From: Sipunculus nudus
Taxonomy: Eukaryota > Annelida > Sipuncula > Golfingiida > Sipunculidae
Direction of reading: 5' to 3'
Assembly: GCA_026874595.1 (NCBI GenBank)
Contig: CM049314.1
Span: 54,483,812-54,547,811 of the forward strand
DNA length: 64,000 bases
The notes below the pieces were generated by a model that was not told the origin of the DNA, did no database searches, and worked only from the letters and a program-made list of their open reading frames with translations. The translations under genes and the position numbers were made by a program. This document shows, in pieces, positions 11,680 to 24,435 of the stretch. Position 1 is the first letter of the stretch. Every line of letters begins with the position of its first letter.

Positions 11680-14600
11680 ATACCAGCGACGAGTGTGAAA
11701 GCTATGAGAAGACTAAACCCAGGGACGGGTGTGAAAGCCACGTGAAGACCAAACCCAACAACGGGTGTGAAAGCCAAGTGAAGATCAAATCCAGCGACAG
11801 GTGTGAAAGCCAAGTGAAGATCAAATCCAACGACAGGTGTGAAAGCCAAGTGAAGACCAAACCTAGCGACGGGTGTCACGGCCATGCGAAGACCAACCTC
11901 TGCGACGGGTGTGAAAGCCATGTGAAGACCAAACCCAGCGACTGTTGTGAAAGCCATGTGAAGACCAAACCCATCGACAGGTGTGAAAGCCATGTGAAGA
12001 CCAACCCTAGCGAAAGGCGTGAAAGCAATGTGAAGACCAAACCCAGGGACGGGTGTCACCGCCATGTGAAGACCAAACCCAGCGACGGGTGAGAAAGCCA
12101 TGTGAAGACAAAACCCAGCGACGGGTTTTACGGCCATGTGAAGACCAACCCCAGCGACGGTTGTGAAAGCCATGTGAAGACCAAACCAAGCGACGGGTGT
12201 CACGGCATTGTGAATACCTTCCCCAGCGACGGTTGTGAAAGCCATGTGAAGACCAAACCAAGCGACGGGTGTCACGGCATTCTGAAGACCAAACCCAGCG
12301 ACGGGTCTGAAAGCCATGTGAAGACCAAACCCAGCGACGGGTGTGAAAGTCAAGTGAAAACCAAACCCAGCAACGGGTGTGAAAGCCATGTGAAGACCAA
12401 ACAAGGGATGGGTGTCTCGGCCATGTGTAGACCAAACCCATCGACGGGTGTGAAAGCCATGTGAAGACCAACCCTAGCGAAAGGTGTGAAAGCAATGTGA
12501 AGACCAAACCCAGGGACGGGTGTCACGGCCATGTGAAGACCAAACCCAGAGATGGGTGTTAAAGCCATGTGAAGACCAAACCCAGTGACGGGTGTCACGG
12601 CCATGTGAAAACCAACCCCAGCGACGGTTGTGAAAGCCAAGTGAAGACCAAACCAAGCGACGGGTGTCACGGCCATGTGAAGACCTAACCCAGAGATGGG
12701 TGTGAAAGCCATGTGAAGACCAAACCAAGTGACGGGTGTGAAAGCCATGTGAAGACCAAACCCAGCGACGGATGAGAAAGCCATGTAAAGAAAAAACCCA
12801 GGGACGGGTGTCACGGCCATGTGAAGAGCAAACCAAAAGATGGGTGTGAAAGCCATGTGAAAACCAACCCCAGCGACGGGTGTGAAAGCCAAGTGAAGAC
12901 CAAACCAAGCGACGGGTGTCACGGCCATGTGAAGACCAAATCCAGAGATGGATGTGAAAGCCAAGTGAAGACCAAACCCAGTGACAGGTGTGAAAGCCAT
13001 GTGAAGACCAAACCAAGCGATGGGTGTCACGGCATTCTGAAGACCAAACCCAGCGACAGGTGTGAAAGCCATGTGAAGACCAAACCCAGCGACGGGTGTG
13101 AAAGCCAAGTGAAGACCAAACCAAGCGACGGGTGTGAAAGCCATGTGAAGACCAAACCCAGGGACGGGTGTCACGACCATATGAAGACCAAACCAAGCGA
13201 CGGGTGTGAAAGTCATGTGAAGACAAAACCCAGCGATGGGTGTCACGGCCATGTGAAAACCAAACCCAGAGATGGGTGTGAAAGCCATGTGAAAACCAAA
13301 CCCAGTGACGGGTGTGAAAGCCAAGTGAAGACAAAAACCAGCGACGGGTGAGAAAGCCATATGAAGATCAAACCCAGAGATGGGTGTGAAAGCCATGTGA
13401 AGACCAAACCCAGTGACGGATGTGAAAGCCATGTGAAGACCAAACCCAGAGATGGGTGTTAAAGCCATGTGAAGACCAAACCCAGCGACGGGTGTGAAAG
13501 CCATGTGAAGACCAAACAAGGGATTGGTGTCTCGGCCATGTGAAGATCAAACCCATCGACGGGTGTGAGAGCCATGTAAAGACCAACCCTAGCGAAAGGT
13601 GTAAAAGCAATCTGAAGACCAAACCCAGGGACGGGTATCACGGCCATGTGAACACCAAACCCAGCGACGGTTGAGAAAGCCATGTGAAGACCAAACCCAG
13701 TGACGGGTGTGAAAGCCAAGTGAAGACAAACCCAAGCGACGGGTGAGAAAGCCATGTGAAGTCCAAACCCAGAGATGGGTGTGAAAGCCAAGTGAAAACC
13801 AAACCCAGTGACAGGTGTGAAAGACATGTGAAGACCAAACTCTGTGACGGGTGTAAAAGCCATGTGAAGACCAAACCCAGTGACGGTTGTGAAAGCCAAG
13901 TGAAGACCAAACCCAGCGACGGGTGTGAAAGCCATGTGAAGACCAAACCAGGGACGGGTGTCTCGGCCATGTGAAGACCAACCACAGTCACGGTTGCTAA
14001 AGCCATGTGAAGACCAAACCCAGCGACGGGTGAGAAAGCCATGTGAAGACCAAACCCAGTGACGGGCGTGAAAGCCATGTGAAGACCAAACCCAGCGACG
14101 GGTGAGAAAGCCATGTGAAGACCAAACCCAGAGATGGGTGTGAAAGCCATGTGAAGACCAAACCCAGTGACGGGTGTGAAAGCCATGTGAAGACCAAACC
14201 CAGAGATGGGTGTAAAAGCCATGTGAAGACCAAACCCAGTGACGGGTGTGAAAGCCAAGTGAAGACCAAACCGAGAGATGGATGTGAAAGCCATGTGAAG
14301 ACCAACCCCAGAGATGGGTGTGAAAGCCATGTGAAGACCAAACTCAGTGACGGGTGTGAAAGCCAAGTGAAGACAAAACCCAGCGACGGGTGAGAAAGCC
14401 ATGTAAAGACAAAACCCAGGGACGGGTGTCACGGCAATGTGAAGACCAACCCCAGCGACGGTGTGAAAGCCATGTGAAGACCAAACCAAGCGATGGGTGT
14501 CACGGCATTCTGAAGACCAAACCCAGCGACAGGTGTGAAAGCCATGTGAAGACCAAACCCAGCGACGGGTGTGAAAGCCAAGTGAAGACCAAACCAAGCG

Positions 14601-14865
14601 ACGGGTGTGAAAGCCATGTGAAGACCAAACCCAGCGACGGGTGTCACGACCATATGAAGACCAAACCAAGCGACGGGTGTGAAAGCCATGTGAAGACCAA
14701 ACCCAGCGACGGGTGTGAAAGCCAAGTGAAGACCAAACCCATCGACGGTTGTGAAAGCCATGTGAAGACCAAACCCACCGACGGATGTCACGGTCATGTG
14801 AGAACCAAACCCAGTGGCGGGTTTGAAAGCCATGTGAGGACCAAACCCACCGACGGATGTCACAC
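11680..14865. repeat. 36-bp minisatellite, about 88 copies
   Basis: The consensus unit reads GTGAAAGCCATGTGAAGACC followed by AAACCCAGCGACGGGT. Units differ at a few fixed positions: CAT/CAA, AGCGAC/AGAGAT/AGGGAC, and GTGTGAAAG/GTGTCACGG/GTGAGAAAG. Because 36 is divisible by three, plus frames read CESHVKTKPSDG and minus frames read GFGLHMAFTPVA and two other 12-residue repeats. The plus frame is broken repeatedly by TGA in the GTGAGAAAG variant and TAA in GTGTTAAAG. Minus frames break at single-base indels such as the one near 14460. I treat all of them as non-coding. Degenerate units run on to about 15000. Confidence 0.95.
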
Positions 14866-14999
14866 CCCCTGCCTGATCAACACATCAGATGATGTCACAA
14901 CCGTTCGTAGATTACACCCATAAAAGATGTCACAACTTTGCATGGATTAAACCATCGAAAGATGTCTCAGCCATGAGTTGATCAATCCCTTGACTATCT

Positions 15000-17120
15000 G
15001 AATTACGTGGGTTTGCGCCATCCGCCAGTTTTGTTATACCGTGCGACATAAAATTTCAGTAAAAATGAATATAATCGGTGAACACTATAAACCACTATGC
15101 CGTGAATATATAATTTTTTTTTAAGAAAAGTCCCAGTCACATTTCCAAAAACTGTATTTACTTATATTCCTTTAAGAATTGGTATTAATGCAAATTTGTG
15201 TTAGCTTGAAGATATTTAATGCTACTATATAAATATAAAATAGGATGTGATGACTTTAATATGATAAACATGTATACTAGTCCTTTAAGTTTAATCATTG
15301 TGCTGCTGAAGCGCATGGCATTCATGATGTTTTGCTACAGTTACCGTCTTGCTCCTTTATTCCGCCCAGTTCTCTGCAGTTACGGATCCAATCGCTCGAA
15401 ACTATCTGCAGAGCGATTCACGCCTTTGCACTCTCCTCCAAGTATCTTCTTGTGTACGCAGTGATTCCGTGCCCTTATCAAACGTTAAGTTATTCATTCG
15501 TCACAAGCACTTCAAAAATATGTCTTTGGCCTCCGTTGTTTGGTACGGACTGAGCCGGGATTTCATAAATCTGATGTCGGAATGGTTGCCACTATTTAGA
15601 AAAAAAATACACCGTCGATTGTTAAAATAGTTATAGTGTACATAAGTTTGGCAGTATGTTTGATACTTACAGTATACTTTTAGATCTCCGTACCTTTGAA
15701 TACTACTCGTTAAATATTCACCGACCTATATTCATCCAAACATTCCTATTTCCTTTACATCGGCCGGATCTTTTCTTATCTTTAAAAAAAAAAATAAAAT
15801 GTTGATGTCCTTTCATCTTACAAACTAGGCATTACCAGGTCGACCTGAAAAAGACTCTTAATTATTGAGATGGAGACGAATGGATCAGCGTACGATGTTA
15901 CCCTAGATCATTATCATAAAGGTTATTTACAAAAATTCAATTTTGTTTAAGCTGCGTTTGCTTGGCTTGCTGTATCATGGTATGTTTTATGTGGAAAACA
16001 TTTTTCTCCAGTTATTTTATCATCAACCATTTTTTAACCCGCGCCATGCGATATGCTGAACGCGGAAAGAGACATATGGAAAAATTGACTTCTCAGTGGA
16101 GAATTTGATCCAGGTATCGTAAAGCGACCACGAGACTTAGTTACTATATGTATGACATAAGAATGCAGCGTCATACAGCGGAGTTTTACATCATCGGCCC
16201 TATACCGCAGTATTATTCCTAGTAAATACCTAACGTGTATTAATTTACTCCGTATATACCGCGTTCCGCTGCCGCAATCCGCATACTGCATGCCAAGTAA
16301 ACATAACTTTATATTAAATCATTTATGATAAATGTATATGTTATGTACTATTCATTTAAAATAATTTGATAGCAATTTATTTGGTGTGATAATTATGTTA
16401 CTTCGTGCTTTGTTATAAAGCAATGTCTTGGATTGGACTGGGTGACGTATATACTGTGTGATATAGCGTAGCGTTAACTTGTATTATAACACGTCACTGT
16501 TTCTGTCTTTGACCGTCCTTTAGTGACACATGTTGTAAGTATATACACGGTGGCTTGTTGGATTCTCATTATTTCCTTCACAATAAACTGTCAACATCTC
16601 GTGTTGTATAAGCTTTGCCAGTGTCTTTGTCTATCATATCCTGTTCTACATCCTGTATTTACAATCACGCCTCTCACTTTTGTATTCCTGTCAATAGGAA
16701 TGTCACCTACTTTATGTCAGCTGTGACCATCTCTGTTGACAGAAGTAGAAGCGGATGCCTACGTTAACGCGACCCATGTGTCACCTCTCTTCAAAATTCA
16801 CCGTCACATTTTTTCCTCCATGTAAATTTGAACATTGACTTTCTGTGTTCTGTTAATAGGGACAGTCATTCATGTAAGACATATACGGATATTCACAAAG
16901 AGCGCGACATATTTGGCCTGAAATGCGACATGAATTTAGTTGATGAAATGCAGAGTGGCGAAGTAATCAATCTATGAACAAAGAAGACATAACTCAGTCT
17001 ATCGCTGTCACATTTCAAACACTGACTTGCCAGACGTTACACATTTATCTCTTAATGAACTCATATGCAGAAATTCATCACTATGGGAAGCGTAATCACA
17101 CCGAACCGTATTTGTTACAC
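15000..17120. other. AT-rich spacer
   Basis: Nothing recognised. Overlapping short plus frames at 15219-15630 and one minus frame at 16034-16291 have no domain or convincing splice context. Confidence 0.55.
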
Positions 17121-17121
17121 A

Positions 17122-17139
17122 CAACACACACACACACAA

Positions 17140-17195
<56 letters not shown>
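17122..17195. repeat. (CA)n(TA)n microsatellite
   Basis: A compound dinucleotide tract: CA repeats followed by about 24 TA repeats. It lies directly before the 29-bp minisatellite. Confidence 0.95.
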
Positions 17196-17198
<3 letters not shown>

Positions 17199-17202
17199 CA
17201 CG

Positions 17203-18085
17203 TCATTGCTACCACTGCTGTCTACACACGCCAAAGTCACCATTGCTTTTTTCATATGTCAAGGCTACTGCTAACCACCGCATTTATCACGCCGTCAGAA
17301 CCACCACTGCTGTCGTCACGCCACCTCAACCACCACTGCTGTCAATACGCCACCAAAACAACCACCGCATTTATCACGCCACCACAACCACCACTGCTGT
17401 CATCACGCCACCACAACAACCACTGCTGTAATCACGCCACCACATCCACCACCGCATTTATCACGCCACCATAACCACCACTGCTGTCATCATGCCAGCA
17501 CAACAACCACTGCTGTCATCATGCCACCACAACCACCACTGCTGTCATCATGCAACCACAACCACTGCTGTCATCATGCCACCACAACCACTGCTGTCAT
17601 CATGCCACCACAACCACCACTGCTTTCATCATGCCACTACAACCACCGCTGCTGTCATCATGCCACCACAACCACCACTGCTGTCATCATGCCACCACAA
17701 CCACCACTGCTGTCATCATGCCACCACAACCACTACTGCTGTCATCATGCCACCATAACAACCACTGCAGTCATCATGCCACCACAACACCACTGCTGTC
17801 ATCATGCCACCATAACAACCACCACTGCTGTCATCATGCCACCACAACCACCACTGCTGTCATCACGCCACCACAACAACCACTGCTGTCACTATGCCAC
17901 AACAACCACCACATTTATCACGCCGTCAGAACACCATTGCTTTCATCATGCCACCACAACTACCACTGCTGTCATCATGCCATCACAACCACCACTCCAC
18001 TGCTGTTATCATGCCACCACAACCACCACTGCTGTTATCATGCCACCACAACCACCACTGCTGTCATCATGCCATTACAACCACC
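17203..18085. repeat. 29-bp minisatellite, about 30 copies
   Basis: The unit is ATGCCACCACAACCACCACT then GCTGTCATC, 29 bp (for example starts at 17661, 17690 and 17719). Since 29 is not a multiple of three, each frame cycles through all phases. This explains the Thr/His/Pro-rich frames on the plus strand. A second unit version with TTTATCACGCC in place of CTGTCATCATGCC occurs mainly in the left third. Confidence 0.93.
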
Positions 18086-19145
18086 ATGCGACATGGTGTC
18101 ATTAGTAACCCGCGCCAAAAATCCCTTATAAAAATACCTCGAATAGAAATTGACCTTTAACAGAGATGCGAATCATATAGTAAACTAGCTGATAGACCCG
18201 GTAACCGGATATTTTATCGGGATTTCGGGGGGGGGGGTGTATTAGGCTTAATGTTATGGGAAATGTTGGCATATTAAAAGTTAAATAAAATATTTTTTTT
18301 TCAGTGGGATACTGTCTTTATAAGATATGTACAAATATTTTCCCATTTATTTATAGGTGCTGTGCTCGTGGCCAGAAATTTATACATCGGTATGTTTACT
18401 TCAAGACATGGTCAGTGATGATGTTTGCATTTGCGTTCCGGAATAGGACGCGGGGGCATTCAGATTGTTTATGATCTTTGACGGGTTACATTATTGTTAG
18501 ACGTATAAAGAATAGATTTATGTGAGTAAGACTTGACAGATAAATTAAATGTATGCATACCTCATGAGTAGCAGAAGGGGGGGGGGCACCGGGGTAGGAC
18601 CCTCCTTTTCAAAATTCGAGTCACATGTTTTTCACTGATATACTTACCATGCAAATGTGAGGCCAAACATGCTTAAATCCATCGCTGACAGCAGGGGTTA
18701 TTCATATGCACAATAGACCTTAACCCTTCGCTGGAGTCACACGCTCACCAAGCGACGGCGGAGGCATTCCGGTCTTTGCCGACGGCAGTTCGGCTATTTT
18801 CGGTGGTGTCCTCCACGCAATTTTAAAACCATGCAAAAATCACTCAAAATGATGCTTTAAATGATTTTGTTTTATTCTCATATCGGCAAGGTCACTGCGA
18901 GGACACTTACCTTTAAAATGAGGTATAACACAGTTTCATAAACAACGCTGTTTCAGACAACATTGAGGACAAAGGTGGAGCGACCTCCTTTTATAAGTAT
19001 TATATCACCATTGCCAGCCACCAATACCAACACTAACATTATCATCACAATCATCCTGTGTAATACTCGTAAATGTATAACCGTGACCTTATCATAGACA
19101 ACTGAGAAAAGAACGTATTCATGTATATTATTTTGTAAAGACACC

Positions 19146-19148
<3 letters not shown>
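18086..19148. other. Spacer with poly(G) runs
   Basis: No gene seen. There are short poly(G) runs near 18227 and 18577. A GC-richer patch lies at 18715-18820. Confidence 0.6.

Positions 19149-19220
<72 letters not shown>
19149..19220. repeat. (TC)n(TGTC)n microsatellite
   Basis: A pure polypyrimidine TC tract with an internal TGTC block. The frame on the minus strand reading RERERE and DRQTDRQT is an artefact. Confidence 0.95.
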
Positions 19221-19725
19221 ATGTATATGGCAGTTTAGATATTATATTGCACATTAAATAAGTGATACAATAGGCCAAGTAAATATGATACGATAAATCA
19301 AATAAGGGCATTAGACCTGTTGCATTGTGCCTGCCGCTTGAGGCGTGTCCGTATTCAGATGAAGAGCCCCTGAAACTCTTTGATTGTTCCATTCCTTTAC
19401 ACCCCCAGCTGACCAACCACCGGACACAATTAACCACAGATCGATCAGGGCTTAAATCAATTCTCCTCTTCATCAGCTGTTAGGATAAACTGCCCACACG
19501 TCTGGGTGAACTGGTCAGGCGGTAATAAGAGCAACATCGGCTCTCCACTGAATGAGTTAATAGTTGCTCTCACGAATAGGCGACACTGTTCCCTGTAGAG
19601 AGTTATATTTAGTGTGTATTGATATTCCCCATTTAGTTAAAGATCATGTAGGTATATATAACGCGTGTTTAATGGTATGCCATATATCCGTGTACATATA
19701 TATGTAAATATTAACGGATACATAC

Positions 19726-19728
<3 letters not shown>

Positions 19729-19765
<37 letters not shown>
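19729..19765. repeat. (TA)n tract
   Basis: About 18 TA repeats inside an AT-rich region. Confidence 0.9.
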
Positions 19766-19769
<4 letters not shown>

Positions 19770-20214
19770 AAGAAAGTGTGTAGGAATGTATGTCCAACTA
19801 AATTACATGTCCACCATGGTAAAGCAGGTTTCCAATTTTCACTCACGTTTACCTGAATAGATGGACGTATTGAGGTATATATATGTATATATAAAAATAT
19901 AAAATACATATACTAATTCAGGCATTGTTGAAGAAGGCTCCATTAAGATAAAGAACAAAACTACCACAAAATCATTTTTGATGGAGCCGAGCGAAAGATA
20001 CACTGCTTTTAGCCCAGACATGAGCCCAAAGACCTTCCCCACATGAAATGTAGGATGGGGGATGGAGCAGAGCACCTACATCCCGCAGGATGAGTATCAG
20101 GATCTTCTGGTATTTGTGTCCGGGGATGATGCTTTACCGGACAAACATACGTCCAATGAATGCATCAGGCGACCGTTAACCAAATTTTCAAGAACAGGCA
20201 GGTGTACACTTCTA

Positions 20215-21130
20215 AAGCTAGGCTCATGCAGTTCAGGATCTACATCTGATGCCTTCGGCTCAGGACAAATGGAGGCACAGGTCCGCATCTGAAGTATTTG
20301 GATCATGACCACTGGAACGCCTGGTCCAATAATTTTATCCCATGACTGATTGGAGTCCTGTGCCCACTTCTTTGCCTCTTGACTAATGGAGCACAGACTC
20401 CCAAGACTATGGCTCATGACTAATGGAGTCCTGAGTTCACTTCTGAAACCATTGGTACATAACTAATGGAGCACCTGGTCCGATGACTTCAGCTCATGCC
20501 TGCTTCTGACTTCTTGAGGTTTCAGCTCACGACAACTGGATTTCCGATCCAACTTCTGAAGGCTTCGACACATGACTATTCGAGTCCAAGGACAATTTCT
20601 GAAGGTTAAGGCTCATGACAAATGGACCAGTGGGTCCAATGATTTCGCCTGTTGAATACCGGAGCGCCATATCCAGAACTGAAGGCTTCCACTCACGACT
20701 GGTTGAGTCTCGGTCCCACTTCGCAAGCCATCGACTTAAATCTGATCGAGTCCTTGGTCAACTTCTGAAGCCCCTGGCTCATGACAACCTGAGCCTCTGG
20801 TTTGATGAATCAGCCCATAAACACTGGAGTCCTTGCTCTGAGTCATGCATGAGCACTGGAGTTCCGGGTCCGAACCTAGAGGCTTCTGCTCACGACCAAT
20901 GGAGTCCTGGTTCTATTTCTAGACGTTTTATCTCATGATACTTGTGATGCCCTTGTTTCGCGACTATACTATTTCCTGTTCACGTTAAAGGCTTTGGCTT
21001 TTGACCACTGAGATGAGTTGTGTGCCCCACCTCTTCAAACTTCGGCCTCAACCACTGAAATTCTGGGTTCATGTCCGACGTTTGCGGTTATGACTGACAG
21101 TCTTGAATCCACTTCTGAGGTCCTTCTGTT
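20215..21130. repeat. Old, highly diverged tandem array, unit about 44 bp
   Basis: Recurrent blocks GGCTCATGAC, TAATGGAGTCC, TGGGTCCA and CTTCTGAAG appear in fixed order roughly every 44 bp. For example AGCTCACGAC at 20523 is followed by equivalents at about 20567 and 20611. Units differ strongly and some steps are 36-43 bp, so the array is ancient or not being homogenised, unlike the near-identical arrays elsewhere in this window. Frames at 20097-20417 (minus) and 20615-20938 (plus) cover it and look spurious. The preceding frame 20062-20292, which starts at ATG, is not recognised. Confidence 0.75.
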
Positions 21131-21249
21131 GATCTGTGGTCCATGCAAACTGGAAATCTGGGTCTTTTTTTCTGAATAGCAGACTCGGCTGTAGTCAGGT
21201 GTTTGGGATGGTCTTAATATGTGTTCTGAATTTAACAAACTCATAACTT

Positions 21250-23140
21250 TTCCACTAAAATGTTGATTTTCCTGAATTATGTTTAAATATATCGCATAAA
21301 TGGATGGATATACCGCGATCTAACCATATTGGCCGGAAGAGTAATTCGAGCTTTTTGTATTTATTCCTTAAAATAACTGGTATGCTTTTTTGCTGCGTGA
21401 TAACTTACGGTTTATATTTTTATATTATGTTAATAATCAAGCCATTGTTTATGAATAAGTAAAATTGTGTGTTGCATTCTTTCACATTGTTCTAGCCTTG
21501 CACAATGAATGTGAATATCAATTTAAGACAGACAGTGTGTATTGTCCGTGCGTTCATCCTCTTGTTTCATCTTTTCCAACAAGTGTCCCTTTTAGTGTCA
21601 AATGAGTGTCGTTTCCCTTTGAGACTCGCCATTGATGGGTTTTGGCCGGGGGCGAGGTCTATTTATCCGGGGTGTTTGCTTACCGGCTGGTAGTTTAATA
21701 ACAAGGCTATTGAGAGGGGCATTTATCACTCCGGCCCATTCCCGGCCCCATTCAGAAACACACCTTTTCCATTCATCGTCTATTGAATCTATTATTTTGC
21801 CCTGTGTCCCTGGTATTTATCTATGACTTGCGGAGTGTATGGGGTTTCTATTCACGCATTGTAGCGACTTGTAAAGTGCTCTTTGTTATGGAGATCCCCT
21901 GTATTATGGCTTTTGTCGACCGCTGAATACCCCGACATTTCATGAGCTCAAACTGCCAAGCAGGCATTTGTATGAACGTATTGGCCGGAGACATTCCATG
22001 TTTTATTTATTTCTTTGTATTATGCCAGAGAATCACTTGTTATTCCTGCTCCTGTGCTGGCCTGCCACATTTCAATTCGCACAATTAGTACCCCGCTTCA
22101 GGACGGACAAAAGATTAAGCTTCCAACAAAATGAACTGGCTTGCGTGTATGACCGATCACTAAATGGACTTGCTTTCGTATATGACCGATCACTCAGCTA
22201 ACACGCTCTCGTGCCCATTGACTGGGTGAACCTCCCATGCCCCTGCTCGCTTTAATGGCCTTATCTAACTGTTCGCACTCACCCCGGGGGAAGCCCGAGG
22301 ATCACCAAGCCTGGGGTTATTAAGTGTGAAAACGATTTTGTACTTCATAAAAACACCATGCCTAATCAGCGCCATACAAAGCCGGGCCTCCAGTATAAGG
22401 AGATAAAAAGTGAAACCGAATATGGCTGATTGACGAGGAGTTGGGAACTGCTATCTGCGGTGATATTCCATTCTTTCTCCTGGTGTTTCCTCCCATTTAA
22501 CCGTTTTATGACGTTACATGATCAGATGACAGCGGGAGATGCGTCTTAATGAATATTTCACAACCTGACAAACGTCAAGTCCTAAAATACGCCATAATAG
22601 GTAATAATGCCAAAACCAAAGTTCCTTTTTGGCGTAAGTAGAATAAACCCTCTCATTCGTGTCCAGTTTTACCGAGCCTAATTTATTACCCGGTGTTTTA
22701 TCATTGTATTTGTTTCCATCCCATTCTCTTGCCTCTTTTTATATTTTATTGTAATCATTTTGCAGGAAGAAAATGAAATTTGAGAATATTTTTCAGCGGA
22801 AGAATAGAATGTGAATAATGTTTTGTGTTGTCTTTATAATAATACCTTGTTCTCTCGGCATGGTCCTGGTCCCATTTTTACATTTTAAAAAACCGCATAT
22901 GAATGAGCTGTTTTCAAGTCTCCATGCCTTAAAGTAACAATAAAATACAGCAAACGAAGGTCTATATGAAAACCTAAAGCCGCATGTCAGATTAGAGCTA
23001 TAGTGTTATAACACCGATTCATTGTGCGCCAGTCTTTACTATTACGTATTATTTATAACAAAGAGTATTTTATTTTTTTTTCACGGATTAGACAAAGTAA
23101 ATATTTGATTATAAAGAAGAATGTTCTTCTGTTTGTGATA
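21250..23140. other. Complex spacer, possible regulatory DNA
   Basis: Between about 21590 and 22560 the sequence is unusually complex and GC-normal for this window and has no repeat structure. Frames at 21505-21693 and 21968-22201 have no recognisable domain. A 12-bp word, TATGACCGATCA, occurs twice (about 22148 and 22181). This could be conserved non-coding DNA; cross-species alignment would tell. Confidence 0.4.
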
Positions 23141-23146
23141 CATTGT

Positions 23147-23162
23147 CCCCCCCCCCCCCCCC
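23147..23162. repeat. poly(C) run
   Basis: About 16 consecutive C residues; prone to assembly error. Confidence 0.9.
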
Positions 23163-23460
23163 ATCACACACAAATATCTTCAAACTATCCTAACACTATT
23201 ACTATATTTTTAGAAACTTTTATCACTTTTTTTCTTTCCACTTTCCTAAAACCTGCGCATGACAAGATGATGTATAGGTAGAGCGTTGTCATGACTACGT
23301 TGAAGCTCACGTGTAAAGCCCATTTATTAAATTACTCCTTTTGAATTTTTATAAATACCATTTTTTTTCTGATAATTTTGTTTCAGAATGGCACTTGCTT
23401 CCTGCATTTTTGTACAGATGTTTAACTTTCAGACCAGAAGCAAGCATACAACTTTACCCT

Positions 23461-23567
<107 letters not shown>

Positions 23568-23719
23568 CATAGATTAGAGCAAGAGGATAGGCTACTTCAA
23601 GTAAAATTTTTTTCATGGATCTTTTATGCGAAATAGAGCAAGAACACCACATTCAGCATTAAGACCAGCATCAATTAACGTTGTTTACATTATATCTTAT
23701 ACATAATAGAGCAAGAGCG

Positions 23720-23935
23720 TAATCTTCGGCTCTCTCCGCCGGCGAACTGGGTTCGATCCCCGGCTATGAGAATGGGTTGTAGTAGCCCGTCCACGACCGC
23801 ATGTATTCTCTGTTTTCTCCGGTTTCCTCAATCCCTAGACACTGCCGAACGCCACCACCTGCATGAGCCATGGAGAGTGCCTCGATTGGTTGTAATAAAG
23901 ATTTGTGCAATCCATGTAAAATAAATAAAGTTCAC
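23720..23935 (+). mobile_element. tRNA-derived SINE, copy 2
   Basis: It shares with copy 1 (9374-9607, minus) the box B GGTTCGATCC (about 23748-23757), the AGAATGGGTTGTAGTAGCCC-like block, TTTTCTCCGGTTTCCTC, CCGAACGCCA, GCCATGGAGAGTGCCT and a CAATCCATGTAAA tail that runs into AATAAATAAAG. It is flanked by AGAGCAAGAGCG (23708-23719) and AGAGCAATAGCG (23936-23947), an 11-of-12 match that could be the target-site duplication. However, the same word recurs nearby as part of an older degenerate tandem. Confidence 0.72.
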
Positions 23936-24299
23936 AGAGCAATAGCGCCATTTTTTAACAGCATCAAGTATATATGCAGTTCGCCATATTTACTTTCACT
24001 AGTAGATTGTAATTTTCTCGAACCCTTTACACGGACTAGAGCAAGGGCGCCACCTTTAAATTTCAGGGTATCATGAAGTGGTCAGCTGCTATTTTTAACG
24101 TACTTCAGCTCAAATAAGGTTAGAATACGAGTCTTATAAATGAGAGTATGAATTAATATTATTAACAAAATAATCAAAACCCTTAAGACAATCTTAATTT
24201 TCATATATCGATAACAGCTTTAAAAAATCGTTTAAATCATGTAATTTAATAAAATATAATCAGTTTAGTGTAAAAGAATTTATGATTTATTTAAATCAG

Positions 24300-24420
24300 C
24301 GAGGGGGGTAATCTGAACAGTGTTGGGGTAACCTGAAATTAAATTCAGATTGCCCCATGGGTAATCTGATATTGATTTCAGATAACCGAAAGGTTACCTG
24401 AAATGGTGGATAACCTGTAG
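24300..24420. repeat. Array of alternating GGTAACCTGAAAT-type motifs
   Basis: Short related words occur in both orientations: GGGGTAACCTGAA, TTCAGATTGCCCC, GGGTAATCTGA, TTTCAGATAACC and GGTTACCTGAAAT. Neighbouring words can pair; GGGGTAACCTGAA with TTCAGATTGCCCC matches at 11 of 13 positions. The strand can therefore fold into a chain of hairpins. It is likely the inner part of a degenerate fold-back or MITE-type element. Confidence 0.5.
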
Positions 24421-24435
24421 TCTTTACACAAACAT

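Noticed and set aside
11664-14863. Long minus-strand frames (up to 389 codons) with 12-residue repeats
   Set aside because: A 36-bp tandem unit gives open frames on the minus strand automatically. They break at single-base indels and have no unique flanking domain.
20062-20292. ATG-initiated 76-codon frame of mixed composition
   Set aside because: It runs into the degenerate 44-bp array, has no recognisable domain and no supporting splice sites.
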